From contig NZ_JACOFR010000004.1 of NCBI RefSeq assembly GCF_019455385.1, positions 310,001-374,000 on the forward strand: DNA of 64,000 nucleotides. Reading direction: 5' to 3'. This DNA is from Bradyrhizobium sp. BR 10289. GTDB lineage: Bacteria; Pseudomonadota; Alphaproteobacteria; Rhizobiales; Xanthobacteraceae. The notes under the pieces are model-generated. The model saw only the letters and a program-made list of their open reading frames with translations. It did not search any database and was not told the origin of the DNA. Both the position numbers and the translations under genes were made by a program. Below, piece after piece: positions 1 through 8,479 of this stretch (the first letter of the stretch is position 1; each line of letters starts with the position of its first letter).

Positions 1-290
1 AGATGCAGGTAAGTAAACAGGATCTGGCTTTCGCGAAGCTGGGCCCACTCGCCCTTTTGCGGCTCCTTCACCTTCACGATGATATCGGACTTCGTAAAGA
101 TGTCGCGCGCGCTCTCTACGATGGAGGCCCCTGCCCGCCGGTACACCTCATCGGACGCGCCGATGCCGCTGCCGGCGCCGGTCTCGACCGTCACCTGGTG
201 CCCGGCCGCGACATATTCGCGGACCGCGCCCGGGGTGAGCCCGACGCGATATTCCTGCACCTTGATCTCCTTGGGCACACCGACACGCAT
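1..290 (-). CDS. ald: Alanine dehydrogenase, N-terminal part (gene runs off the left edge)
   Basis: Reading the minus strand from ATG at 290 gives about 96 residues beginning MRVGVPKEIK, with GLTPGAVREY, the glycine-rich GAGSGIGASD and VKEPQ...LFTYLH. These are the conserved start of alanine dehydrogenases, which interconvert L-alanine and pyruvate with NAD in the cytoplasm. NAD(P) transhydrogenase alpha subunits share this fold but normally differ around the KEIKVQEYRVGLTP stretch. The gene is divergent from an Lrp/AsnC regulator 110 bp away, the usual arrangement for ald and its alanine-responsive activator. The catalytic and nucleotide-binding C-terminal part lies outside the window. Confidence 0.93.
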   Translation of the reverse strand, partial: MRVGVPKEIKVQEYRVGLTPGAVREYVAAGHQVTVETGAGSGIGASDEVYRRAGASIVESARDIFTKSDIIVKVKEPQKGEWAQLRESQILFTYLH

Positions 291-386
291 TGTCCGCTCC
301 TTCGCATTGATTCCGCTGCCGATCGTAGCGAGGCCGCCGGTTTGGTTTCGTGCAAATATCCGCTAGTTTCCCCATGCGGACGCCGG

Positions 387-420
387 TTTCCGGCGTGCAA
401 ATGCCATTTCACGCTGGAAA
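387..420. promoter_or_regulatory. Inverted repeat at the start of the Lrp-family gene, candidate autoregulatory site
   Basis: TTTCCGGCGTG (387-397) and CACGCTGGAAA (410-420) form an imperfect inverted repeat matching 10 of 11 positions around a 12-nt spacer. The direct repeat CGTGCAAAT also occurs at 349-357 and 394-402, 45 bp apart. Lrp/AsnC proteins bind several loosely palindromic sites in divergent promoters, so this is a reasonable site for control of ald and of the regulator itself. It overlaps the favoured ATG at 401. Confidence 0.4.
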
Positions 421-907
421 CAAAACATTGGCCCTCGACCGGAAAGATCTCGCCATCCTCGCGGAACTCACCACCAATGCGCGCGCCAGCCACACCGAGC
501 TTGCCAACAAGGTGGGGCTATCCAGCACCGCGCTGGCCCGGCGGCAGAAGACGCTGGAGGACGACGGCTACATCCAGGCTTATCAGGCCGCGCTCGACCT
601 CAAGCAATTCGGCCTCACCACGACAGTGCTGGTGCGCATTGCCCTGGAGAGCCAGAGCGAGGAGGCGCTGAAAGCGTTCGAGGCGGAGGTGGTGAAATGC
701 CCTTCCGTCGTGCGCTGCTTCCTGATGTCGGGGACCGACGACTACATCCTGATCGTGCTCGCCCGCGACATCCAGGATTTCGAGCGCATCCACCGCACCG
801 AGCTGTCGCGCCTGCCGCGCGTCGCGCGGGTGCAATCGAGTTTTGCCTTGCGCGAGGTCGTCAACCGCGCGGTGCCGACCGTGGTGTTCGGCGAGACCAA
901 GCGCTGA
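401..907 (+). CDS. Lrp/AsnC family transcriptional regulator next to ald
   Basis: The protein of about 168 residues has an N-terminal winged HTH (LDRKDLAILAEL, then a recognition helix around GLSSTALARRQKTLEDDGYI) and a C-terminal ligand-binding RAM/AsnC domain (TTTVLVRIAL, SGTDDYILIV). Divergence from ald suggests an alanine-responsive regulator of the AldR/PutR kind; that role is inferred from position. Start choice is uncertain: the same frame is open from GTG 350 and ATG 374, but no good ribosome-binding site precedes any of the three. ATG 401 gives the usual family length. Confidence 0.88.
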   Translation: MPFHAGNKTLALDRKDLAILAELTTNARASHTELANKVGLSSTALARRQKTLEDDGYIQAYQAALDLKQFGLTTTVLVRIALESQSEEALKAFEAEVVKCPSVVRCFLMSGTDDYILIVLARDIQDFERIHRTELSRLPRVARVQSSFALREVVNRAVPTVVFGETKR

Positions 908-912
908 TTGCG

Positions 913-924
913 TTCTGGCCAGAA
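913..924. promoter_or_regulatory. 12-bp perfect palindrome upstream of the aldehyde oxidoreductase operon
   Basis: TTCTGGCCAGAA is a perfect palindrome lying 5 bp after the stop of the Lrp gene and about 120 bp before the first oxidoreductase gene. It could be an operator or a chance palindrome; nothing else in the sequence decides this. Confidence 0.2.
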
Positions 925-1045
925 TAATCGACTTTGGAACCAAGCCGACAGCCGCCCGTTGGGCGCAGTTGGTCAGCAGAGGTGCCGCGCCCCCGCGTCA
1001 GCACGCTCGTTTGTCAGCTCGGTCTCCGTCGCAGGGAACAGAAAC

Positions 1046-1537
1046 ATGGTCGATGTCGCACATCAGATCGCGGAACGCGTTCCGATTAATCTCGTCGTGA
1101 ATGGCGTCAGGCACACGCTCGACATCGTGCCCTGGACCACAGTTCTGGACGCCTTGCGGGACCGTCTCGGGCTGACCGGCACCAAGAAAGGCTGCGATCA
1201 TGGCCAGTGCGGCGCTTGCACCGTGCTTGTCGACGGCCGGCGGGTCAATTCCTGCCTGACGCTTGCGGTCATGAAGGATGGCGCGGAAATCACCACCATT
1301 GAAGGCCTGGCCAGAGATGGCGCCCTACACCCGCTCCAACAGGCCTTCATCGACCACGACGCTTTCCAGTGCGGTTATTGTACCCCGGGACAGATTTGCT
1401 CGGCAGCGGGCCTTCTGGCCGAAGGGCGAGCCAAGGATGCCGACGAGATCCGGGAGCTGATGAGCGGAAATCTCTGCCGCTGCGGCGCCTATCCGAACAT
1501 CGTCGCCGCCATCCGGCAGGCCATGGGCCAGTCATGA
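1046..1537 (+). CDS. Aldehyde oxidoreductase, [2Fe-2S] subunit (PaoA type)
   Basis: 163 residues. An N-terminal plant-type ferredoxin cluster motif, [10 protein letters not shown]...NSCLT, is followed by the all-helical second [2Fe-2S] domain with CGYCTPGQ and [11 protein letters not shown]. This is the small electron-transfer subunit of xanthine-dehydrogenase-family molybdenum hydroxylases. ATG 1046 follows a GCAGGGAAC ribosome-binding region. E. coli PaoA carries a Tat signal and is periplasmic; here the protein starts [13 protein letters not shown] and lacks a twin-arginine signal, so the complex is probably cytoplasmic. It overlaps the next gene by 4 bp (ATGA). Confidence 0.93.
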   Translation: MVDVAHQIAERVPINLVVNGVRHTLDIVPWTTVLDALRDRLGLTGTKKGCDHGQCGACTVLVDGRRVNSCLTLAVMKDGAEITTIEGLARDGALHPLQQAFIDHDAFQCGYCTPGQICSAAGLLAEGRAKDADEIRELMSGNLCRCGAYPNIVAAIRQAMGQS

Positions 1538-2550
1538 ACAACTTTCAGTATTCGCGCGCCACCGACCTCGACCATGCCATCGGCCTGCTTGCCATCGATC
1601 CCGATGCCAAGCTGATTGCGGGCGGCACCAATCTGATTGACTTGATGAAAGAGAATGTCGAACGGCCCTCGCGGCTGATCGACATTTCCCGCCTGCCGCT
1701 TGACAAGATTGAAGAGACCGCCGACGGCGGTCTGCGCATCGGCGCCTTGGTGCCGAATTCGGACCTTGCCTACCATCCGCATGTCGAGCAGCGCTATCCC
1801 CTGCTCGCTAGCGCCATTTTGGCCGGCGCCTCCGCACAATTGCGCAACATGGCCTCGGTCGGCGGCAATCTGATGCAAAGGACACGTTGCGCCTATTTCT
1901 ACGACACGACGACGCCTTGCAACAAGCGAACTCCCGGCAGCGGCTGCTCGGCGATCGATGGCCTCAACCGCAACCACGCGATCCTCGGCACGAGCCCGTC
2001 TTGCATCGCGACCAATCCGTCCGACATGAGCGTGGCGCTGGCCGCTCTCGGTGCGCTCGTGAACATTGCAGGGCCCACAGGCGAGCGCCGCGTCGCGCTG
2101 ACGGATTTCCACCGATTGCCGGGCGAGACGCCTCATATCGATACCAATCTCGGCGCCGGCGAGATCATCACCACGATCGAGCTGCCGCCGCGCGGCTTTT
2201 CCCGCAACTACAGTTATCTGAAAGTGCGCGACCGACTGTCATATGCTTTCGCTCTGGTCTCCGTTGCGGCTGCGCTCGAGCTCGAGGGCAACGCCATCGG
2301 CGAGGCTCGGGTCGCGCTCGGCGGCGTGGCTCACAAGCCTTGGCGCAGCCTTGAAGCCGAAGCGGCGTTGCGCGGCCAAGCGGCAACGGCGGATCATTTT
2401 TCACACGCTGCGGATCTGCTGTTGCAGGGCGCGAAAGCCCATGGACACAACGGCTTCAAGATCGAGCTCGCGCGGCGCGCCATCGTGCGGACGCTGATCC
2501 AGGCCGCGAGCACAACGCCGCAATCGCAGGCTCACAAGAAGATCGCGTGA
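1534..2550 (+). CDS. Aldehyde oxidoreductase, FAD-binding subunit with extra [4Fe-4S] site (PaoB type)
   Basis: 338 residues. The FAD-binding signature [14 protein letters not shown] near residue 35 is followed by the [14 protein letters not shown] segment. A cysteine-rich insertion ([27 protein letters not shown]) supplies four cysteines, the pattern that holds a [4Fe-4S] cluster in E. coli PaoB and in 4-hydroxybenzoyl-CoA reductase relatives. The subunit passes electrons from the ferredoxin-type clusters to FAD. Start is fixed by the ATGA overlap with the upstream subunit gene. Confidence 0.92.
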   Translation: MNNFQYSRATDLDHAIGLLAIDPDAKLIAGGTNLIDLMKENVERPSRLIDISRLPLDKIEETADGGLRIGALVPNSDLAYHPHVEQRYPLLASAILAGASAQLRNMASVGGNLMQRTRCAYFYDTTTPCNKRTPGSGCSAIDGLNRNHAILGTSPSCIATNPSDMSVALAALGALVNIAGPTGERRVALTDFHRLPGETPHIDTNLGAGEIITTIELPPRGFSRNYSYLKVRDRLSYAFALVSVAAALELEGNAIGEARVALGGVAHKPWRSLEAEAALRGQAATADHFSHAADLLLQGAKAHGHNGFKIELARRAIVRTLIQAASTTPQSQAHKKIA

Positions 2551-2557
2551 GGGCCCC

Positions 2558-4762
2558 ATGAACGCCTATGTCGGAACGCCAACGTCCCGCGTCGACGGCC
2601 GAGCCAAGGTCACCGGGACCGCCAAATATGCCGGCGAATTCCCGGCCGACAGGCTCGTCCATGGCTTTGTCGTCGAAGCCACCATTCCCTGCGGGCGCAT
2701 TGCCCGCCTCGATCCCACCGAGGCCCTCAAGGTGAAGGGCGTGCTCGACGTGCTCACGCACGCGAACCGCCCGCCGCTCGCCGACAAGGATGAGGCCTGG
2801 AAGGACGAGGTCGCGCCCGAGGACGGCTCGCCCTTCCGTCCGCTTTACGACGACCGCGTCAAGTTCAATGGCCAGCCGATCGCGTTGGTCGTTGCGGAGG
2901 ACTGGGAAACCGCAAAATTCGCGGCAACGCTTGTGGATGTCGAATACGAGCAGCAGGCGTTTGCCACGGATCTCGAAGCCGAACGCGGCAGCGCGACTGA
3001 GCTGGACAAACCACACGAGCCACGCGGCGACGCCGCGAGAGCTCTTGACGGAGCCGCAGTGCGCCACGAAGCGGACTACGTTATTCCGACAGAGCATCAC
3101 AATCCCATGGAGCTCTTCGCGACGACGGCGGTCTGGGACCACGACGGCCGGCTCACCGTCTACGACAAGACGCAAGGCGTTCAGAACGTCCACAAGTTCC
3201 TGTGCGCTGTGTTCGATAAAAAGGCTGAGGACATCCGCGTGGTTTCGCCCTATGTCGGCGGCGCCTTCGGCTCCGGGCTGCGGCCGCAATACCAGGTCGT
3301 GCTGGCGACGCTTGCTGCGCTGGCGCTGAAGCGTTCCGTTCGCGTCGTGCTGACGCGGCAGCAGACATATGGGCTCGGCTATCGGCCGATGACTATCGAG
3401 CGTGTCGCGCTCGGGGCACAGACAGACGGTATGCTCGATGCCGTCACCCACGAGGCCATTGCGATCACGTCGCGTTACGAGGATTTTGCGCGCAACGACA
3501 CCGGTTGGGCCGAACAACTCTACAAGAGCGCCAACAGCCGCTACTCGCACAAGCTCGTGCACCTCGACGTCTCCACCCCCTGCGACATGCGGGCCCCCGG
3601 AGCAGCTTCCGGCGTCTGCGCCCTCGAATCCGCCATGGACGAGCTGGCCATCGCACTCAAGCTGGACCCGGTCGAGCTGCGGTTGAAGTGCTACTCGGAC
3701 CGGGACCAAAGCGAGGACTTGCCCTACACCAGCAAGCAGCTCCGCGAATGCTATGCAAGCGGTGCGGACGCCTTCGGCTGGAGCAAGCGCAATCCCGCGC
3801 CGCGCTCGATGCACGACGGCAAGGAACTGGTCGGCTGGGGCATGGCCACGGGCGTCTGGGAGGCGCTCCAGATGCCGGTCGCGGCCCGCATCGTACTGAC
3901 CTCCAACGGTCATGCGGAGGTGTCTTGTGCCGCATCCGACATCGGCACCGGCACCTATACTATCGTGGCACAGGTGGCTGCCGACGCGCTCGGTCTGCCG
4001 ATCGAGAACATCAGCGTCAGGCTTGCCGACTCGACCCTGCCGCAAGCACCGGTGGAAGGAGGCTCCTGGATGGCGGCCTCGAGCGCGCACGCGGTGCTGG
4101 GCGCAGCAGAGGACATTCGCAGCGAACTCGCGGACCTCGCAAAATCGATGCCCAACTCGCCGTTCACCGGCGTCGATGCCGCGGATCTGGCCCTGATCGA
4201 TGGCGCCATCGTCGACGACCGCGAGCGCGCCCGCTCTGTCCCGATCGCGGATGTGATGCGCCACGCAGGCGTAGGGCGAATCGAGAAGGAGAAGCTCAAC
4301 AAGTTCGACGAGGACAAGTCGCACGCCCGCAACACGCATTCGGCCGTCTTCGCCGAAGTCAAGGTCGACGAGGAGCTCGGCGTCATCCGCGTCACGCGCG
4401 TGGTCAGCGCTATTGCGGCAGGAAAGATCCTCAACACCAAAACGGGCCGCAGCCAGATCATGGGCGGCGTGGTGTGGGGGATCGGAATGGCCCTGCACGA
4501 GGAGACGGTGATGGATCACCGCTTCGGCCGGATCATGAATCCCAACATCGCAGAGTACCATATACCCGTGAATGCCGACATTCATGACATCGACGTCATC
4601 TTCGTCGATGAACCGGACGATCGCATCAACCGGCTTGGGGTCAAGGGCATCGGCGAAATCGGCGTCGTGGGCGTGCCAGCGGCCATCGCGAACGCTATCT
4701 ATCATGCCACGGGCAAGCGGATCCGCCGGTTTCCGATCACGCTGGACAAGCTTCTCGACTGA
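2558..4762 (+). CDS. Aldehyde oxidoreductase, molybdopterin-binding large subunit (PaoC type)
   Basis: 734 residues, close to the 732 of E. coli PaoC. The N-terminal domain has DGRAKVTGTAKYAGEF and the molybdenum-cofactor domain has YVGGAFGSG, DMRAPGAASG and, near the C-terminus, GVKGIGEIGVVG, which contains the catalytic Glu of the family. The enzyme would oxidise aldehydes to carboxylic acids; the substrate cannot be read from sequence. It follows the FAD subunit by 7 bp in one operon. No XdhC- or PaoD-type cofactor insertion gene follows, which is unusual for this operon type; it may lie elsewhere in the genome. Confidence 0.92.
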   Translation: MNAYVGTPTSRVDGRAKVTGTAKYAGEFPADRLVHGFVVEATIPCGRIARLDPTEALKVKGVLDVLTHANRPPLADKDEAWKDEVAPEDGSPFRPLYDDRVKFNGQPIALVVAEDWETAKFAATLVDVEYEQQAFATDLEAERGSATELDKPHEPRGDAARALDGAAVRHEADYVIPTEHHNPMELFATTAVWDHDGRLTVYDKTQGVQNVHKFLCAVFDKKAEDIRVVSPYVGGAFGSGLRPQYQVVLATLAALALKRSVRVVLTRQQTYGLGYRPMTIERVALGAQTDGMLDAVTHEAIAITSRYEDFARNDTGWAEQLYKSANSRYSHKLVHLDVSTPCDMRAPGAASGVCALESAMDELAIALKLDPVELRLKCYSDRDQSEDLPYTSKQLRECYASGADAFGWSKRNPAPRSMHDGKELVGWGMATGVWEALQMPVAARIVLTSNGHAEVSCAASDIGTGTYTIVAQVAADALGLPIENISVRLADSTLPQAPVEGGSWMAASSAHAVLGAAEDIRSELADLAKSMPNSPFTGVDAADLALIDGAIVDDRERARSVPIADVMRHAGVGRIEKEKLNKFDEDKSHARNTHSAVFAEVKVDEELGVIRVTRVVSAIAAGKILNTKTGRSQIMGGVVWGIGMALHEETVMDHRFGRIMNPNIAEYHIPVNADIHDIDVIFVDEPDDRINRLGVKGIGEIGVVGVPAAIANAIYHATGKRIRRFPITLDKLLD

Positions 4763-4794
4763 GCACGCGATCTGAGCGCATGCAGGGGCGTTCA

Positions 4795-4812
4795 TCGTCA
4801 TAGAACTGTCAT
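4795..4812 (+). promoter_or_regulatory. Pho-box-like direct repeat
   Basis: TCGTCATAGAACTGTCAT matches the PhoB box consensus CTGTCATAWAWCTGTCAY at 15 of 18 positions, including both GTCA cores with the correct 11-bp phasing. It lies 45 bp before the ATG of the amino-acid decarboxylase. Matching was by eye and the site is a prediction. Confidence 0.5.
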
Positions 4813-4856
4813 CGAATGTGCCGAGAGCTGTAGCTCCTGCATATTCGGGACAGCCA

Positions 4857-7214
4857 ATGGACTATTTCAAGCGCTTCAACTTCCTGTTCGCCGCCCCTGT
4901 GTTCGATGCCGACGACCTCGAGGGCGTTCGCTTCAACCAGATCATCGAGGAGATCCAGCGCTCCGGCTTCGAGGTGGTCCGGGCCCGCAAGCTGGAAGAT
5001 GCCGAGATGGCGGTGCAGACCGACGCTGCGATCGGCTGCATGGTGGTGGACTGGGGCAAGAAGGGCCTGGAGGGCAAGACCTCCGCGCTGATCAACCTGA
5101 TGCGGCGCCGGGGCCTCGACTTCCCGATCATCCTGCTGATCCGGCGCAAGCGCTTCGAGGACCTCCCCGTCGAGGTGCTCGACTTCATCGACGGCTATGT
5201 CTTCCTCTCCGAAGAGACCCCGCCCTTCATCGCCAAGAATTTGATCAGCCGGCTCAAGCAATATGCCGAGACGCTGAAGACGCCGTTCTTCGGCGCCCTC
5301 GTCGATTACGCCGAGGAAGGCAACCAGCTCTGGACCTGTCCGGGCCACAATGGCGGCGTGTTCTACAATCGCAGCCCGATCGGCCGGGTGTTCGTCGAGC
5401 ATCTCGGCGAATCCGTGTTCCGTGACGACCTCGACAATTCCGTGCTCGACCTCGGCGACCTCCTCACCCACGAAGGCCCGGCGCTGAAGGCGCAGAAGGA
5501 AGCCGCGCAGATTTTCGGCGCTGAAAAAACCTATTTCGTCCTCAACGGCACCTCGACCTCGAACAAGGTCGCGCTCGGCGCGCTCGTCACCGACGGCGAC
5601 CTCGTGCTGTTCGACCGCAACAACCACAAGGCCGCCCATCACGGCGCGCTGATGATCAACGGCGGCATCCCGATCTACGTGCCGACCGTCCGCAATGCCT
5701 GGGGCCTGATCGGCCCGATGCGCTGGGATGTGCTCGACGAAAAGACGCTGCGCGAGGCGATCCGTAACCATCCGCTGGTGAAAGACCGTGACGCCTGGCG
5801 CAAGGAACGCCCGTTCCGCGTCGCCGTGGTCGAGCAATGCACCTATGACGGCTCGATCCACAGCGCCGAGATGATTTTGAAGCGCATCGGCCATCTCTGC
5901 GACTACATCCTGTTCGACGAGGCCTGGGCCGGCTTCATGAAATTCCACCCGCTCTATGCCGGCCGCTTCGCCATGGGCCTCACCAGCCTTCCCCCGGAAG
6001 CACCTGGCATCATCGCGACGCAGTCGACCCACAAGCAGCTCGCGAGCTTCTCGCAGGCTTCGCAGATCCACATCAAGGACCGCCACATCCGCGGCCAGAA
6101 GCGCCGCGTCGAGCACCGCCGCTTCAACGAGAGCTTCATGCAGCACGCCTCGACCTCGCCGTTCTATCCGCTGTTCGCCTCGCTCGACGTCGGCGCGCAG
6201 ATGATGAAGGGCCGCTCCGGCGAAGTGCTGTGGGACGACACGATCCGGCTCGGCATCGAGCTGCGCAAGAAGGTCCGCGCGATGCGCCGGGAGTTCGAGG
6301 AGAAGGAGCAGAACGCCGATCGTCGATGGTTCTTCGAGCCGTTCGTGCCCGATCGCGTCGCGATCCCCGACGTCAGTCGTCCCGGCGGCGCGCACAACGT
6401 TGCCTGGGAGACGCTGTCCACCGACGAGCTCGCGACCAATCCCGCCCTGTGGCAGCTCTCGCCGGATACCAATTGGCACGGCTTTCCCGATCTTGCGGAA
6501 GGCTTTGCCATGACCGATCCGAACAAGCTGACGCTGCTCACCCCCGGCTTCAATCGCGCCACCGGCGCTTATGCCGAGCACGGCATTCCCGCCCCGGTCG
6601 TCGCCCAATATCTGCGCGAGAACCGCATCGTCCCCGAGAAGAATGACCTCAATTCGCTGCTGTTCCTGCTCACTCCCGGTGTGGAGGCGAGCAAGGCCGG
6701 CACGCTGATCTCCGGCCTCGTCGCGTTCAAGCGCCTGCACGACGACAATGCGCTGCTGGCGGACGCGATCCCGGAATTCCACCAGCGGCGGCAGGCGCGC
6801 TATGCCGGGGCGCGGCTGCGCGACCTCTGCGGCGAAATGCATCGGTTCTTCCGCGACGCCGACGTCAGCGCGCTCCAGGCGCGGCAGTTCATGCCCGAGC
6901 ACATGCCCGAGATCGCAATGTCGCCGCGCGATGCCGCGCGCTATTTGTTCAAGAACGACGTCGATTACCTCCCGATCGAGGCGATCGCCGGCCGCATCGC
7001 CACCACGCCGTTCGTGGTCTATCCGCCCGGCATCGCCACCATCGTGCCCGGCGAGCGGCTGACGGAACGGGCCAAGCCCATGATCGATTACCTCAAGATG
7101 TTCGAGACTTGCTTCAACATCTTTCCGGGCTTCGACGTCGAAATCCAGGGCGTCTACAAGGAGACCGATGCGAAGGGGCGCATCGGGCTCTATACCTACG
7201 TCGTTGCCGAGTAG
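4857..7214 (+). CDS. Orn/Lys/Arg decarboxylase (PLP fold I)
   Basis: 785 residues. An N-terminal receiver-like wing domain (about 1-130) precedes a fold-type-I PLP domain. The Schiff-base lysine is Lys393 in QSTHKQLASFSQ; GHNGG and FDEAWAGFMKFHP supply cofactor contacts, and a C-terminal domain ends the protein. The enzyme decarboxylates a basic amino acid to a polyamine or diamine (putrescine, cadaverine or agmatine); substrate choice is not evident. ATG 4857 is preferred over the in-frame GTG 4818, which would add a non-conserved tail. A Pho-box-like site sits just upstream, and a GNAT acetyltransferase follows with no gap. Confidence 0.93.
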   Translation: MDYFKRFNFLFAAPVFDADDLEGVRFNQIIEEIQRSGFEVVRARKLEDAEMAVQTDAAIGCMVVDWGKKGLEGKTSALINLMRRRGLDFPIILLIRRKRFEDLPVEVLDFIDGYVFLSEETPPFIAKNLISRLKQYAETLKTPFFGALVDYAEEGNQLWTCPGHNGGVFYNRSPIGRVFVEHLGESVFRDDLDNSVLDLGDLLTHEGPALKAQKEAAQIFGAEKTYFVLNGTSTSNKVALGALVTDGDLVLFDRNNHKAAHHGALMINGGIPIYVPTVRNAWGLIGPMRWDVLDEKTLREAIRNHPLVKDRDAWRKERPFRVAVVEQCTYDGSIHSAEMILKRIGHLCDYILFDEAWAGFMKFHPLYAGRFAMGLTSLPPEAPGIIATQSTHKQLASFSQASQIHIKDRHIRGQKRRVEHRRFNESFMQHASTSPFYPLFASLDVGAQMMKGRSGEVLWDDTIRLGIELRKKVRAMRREFEEKEQNADRRWFFEPFVPDRVAIPDVSRPGGAHNVAWETLSTDELATNPALWQLSPDTNWHGFPDLAEGFAMTDPNKLTLLTPGFNRATGAYAEHGIPAPVVAQYLRENRIVPEKNDLNSLLFLLTPGVEASKAGTLISGLVAFKRLHDDNALLADAIPEFHQRRQARYAGARLRDLCGEMHRFFRDADVSALQARQFMPEHMPEIAMSPRDAARYLFKNDVDYLPIEAIAGRIATTPFVVYPPGIATIVPGERLTERAKPMIDYLKMFETCFNIFPGFDVEIQGVYKETDAKGRIGLYTYVVAE

Positions 7215-7220
7215 GTGCCG

Positions 7221-7799
7221 ATGAACGAATCTGCGATTGCACGGGCCGATGACGAGCCGGTTCTTATCCGCCCCTCACGCGAGAGCGACGTCGAGGCGAT
7301 GCTGGCGATCTATCGCCATCACGTCCGCAACGGCGTGCCGCGCGATGTCGAGGGAACCGGCGCGCCGGAGCCGGATGATTTTCGCGACCGGCGCAAGAAT
7401 TTGAAGCAGACCCGCCTGCCGCATCTGGTCGCAACCTGGCGCGGCGAGGTCGTCGGCTACGCCTATGCGGTTCTGTTCCGCAAGCGTCCGGCCTATCGCT
7501 ATACGGCCAAGCATTCGATCTACGTCCACCACGAGCATCTCGGCCGGGGCGTCGGACGGCTCCTGCTGGGCGCCATGGTCGATGCCTGCGCTGCGGCGGG
7601 CTTCCGCCAGCTGATCGGCTATATCGATGCCGACAACGCGCCTTCGCTGGCGCTGCACGAAAAATTCGGCTTCGCGCGCGCCGGCCTTTTGTGTGGCGTC
7701 GCCTATCGCCACGGGCGATGGTCGGACACCGTCATGGTGCAACGTTCGCTCGGCGCCGGCGTGACCGCCCCGCCGCCCGTCGCCGCGCCCGGCCGTTAA
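7221..7799 (+). CDS. GNAT N-acetyltransferase, phosphinothricin/methionine-sulfone acetyltransferase type
   Basis: About 192 residues with the Pat/MnaT-like start IRPSRESDVEAMLAIYRHHV, the acetyl-CoA loop HLGRGVGRLLLG (motif A), and IGYIDADNAPSLALHEKFGF. Family members acetylate amino groups of amino-acid analogues or small amines. It follows the decarboxylase stop directly (GTG 7215 or ATG 7221 are both possible), so the two are probably translated from one message. Acetylation of the amine product or of the amino acid is therefore possible, but this is inference. Confidence 0.85.
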   Translation: MNESAIARADDEPVLIRPSRESDVEAMLAIYRHHVRNGVPRDVEGTGAPEPDDFRDRRKNLKQTRLPHLVATWRGEVVGYAYAVLFRKRPAYRYTAKHSIYVHHEHLGRGVGRLLLGAMVDACAAAGFRQLIGYIDADNAPSLALHEKFGFARAGLLCGVAYRHGRWSDTVMVQRSLGAGVTAPPPVAAPGR

Positions 7800-7802
7800 G
7801 CC

Positions 7803-8015
7803 TCAGGACGGAAAATCGGCCGGCTTCACGTGGATGCGGTCGGCGTGCAGCGACCAGTGATGCAGCGCCTGGTCCTCGCAGAATTTTGCTTTCGCCCGCT
7901 CCGTGGCTTCGATCTCGTCGGCGGCATCCACCTCGAGCGTACCCTGGCACACCTCGCACTGCCGGCCATACTCGCCAAGCACGTCCTTCATGAACCTGAC
8001 GACATAAGTAGACAT
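7803..8015 (-). CDS. Small conserved-looking hypothetical protein, 70 residues
   Basis: The protein begins MSTYVVRFMKDVLGEYGRQC and contains a CEVC pair. A strong GGGAGGT ribosome-binding site precedes ATG 8015. Composition is acidic in the middle (VDAADEIEATERA) with a His/Trp-containing end (HHWSLHADRIHV), the mixture expected of a real cytoplasmic protein. It ends 3 bp from the convergent acetyltransferase gene. I do not recognise the family and suggest no function. Confidence 0.7.
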   Translation of the reverse strand: MSTYVVRFMKDVLGEYGRQCEVCQGTLEVDAADEIEATERAKAKFCEDQALHHWSLHADRIHVKPADFPS

Positions 8016-8123
8016 GGGACCTCCCTGCTGCCCCGGCAGCACTCTAGGCCCATTTTGCCGGAAAGCGGGAGGGGGATTTTGACGCGGATCAAGGGCAACT
8101 CACGCCGAGCGCGATTGCAAAAC

Positions 8124-8141
8124 TATACAAAATATTGTATA
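8124..8141. promoter_or_regulatory. Perfect inverted repeat, toxin-antitoxin operator
   Basis: TATACAA-AATA-TTGTATA is a perfect 7-bp inverted repeat ending 8 bp before the toxin ATG. It overlaps the likely promoter region of the toxin-antitoxin pair. Antitoxins of the XRE type repress their own operon from such palindromes, so this is the expected site. Confidence 0.7.
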
Positions 8142-8149
8142 GACGAGCC

Positions 8150-8479
8150 ATGAAGCCGATCGAGTTTCGAGGCACTGCACTGGACGATCTGCGCGAATTT
8201 CCCGGTACGGCGCGGCGGCAGGCTGGTTTTGAGCTCGACCTGGTTCAGCGCGGGCGTCAGCCCGACGATTGGAAGCCGGTGAGCGGCATTGGCCAGGGCG
8301 TACAGGAGATACGGATTCGCGATGAATCCGGAGCGTTCAGGGTCGTGTATGTAGCGAAGTTCGAACGTGCGATCTACGTGCTACACTGTTTTCAGAAGAA
8401 GACCCAAAAAACAAGCAAAGCGGATCTAGACATCGCGCGACTGCGTTTTCGAGACTTGCTGAGGGAACTGAACCGATGA
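8150..8479 (+). CDS. HigB-like toxin (Gp49/RelE superfamily)
   Basis: 109 residues, reading MKPIEFRGTALDDLREFP and later RIRDESGAFRVVYVAKFERAIYVLHCF. The latter is the conserved core of phage-Gp49-like HigB toxins, which cleave mRNA on the ribosome. The toxin gene precedes the antitoxin gene, the HigBA order, with a 4-bp ATGA overlap. ATG 8150 is chosen over the TTG at 8135, which lies inside the operator palindrome. The pair stands alone between unrelated genes. Confidence 0.88.
   Translation: MKPIEFRGTALDDLREFPGTARRQAGFELDLVQRGRQPDDWKPVSGIGQGVQEIRIRDESGAFRVVYVAKFERAIYVLHCFQKKTQKTSKADLDIARLRFRDLLRELNR

Noticed and set aside
2456..4801. 781-residue open frame on the minus strand opposite the molybdenum large subunit gene
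   Set aside because: It is a GC-driven antisense shadow: the plus strand carries a well-conserved family gene and the minus product lacks recognisable motifs.
4809..6902. 697-residue minus-strand frame opposite the decarboxylase gene
   Set aside because: Antisense shadow with His/Arg/Asp-rich composition; the plus-strand decarboxylase has its active-site motifs.
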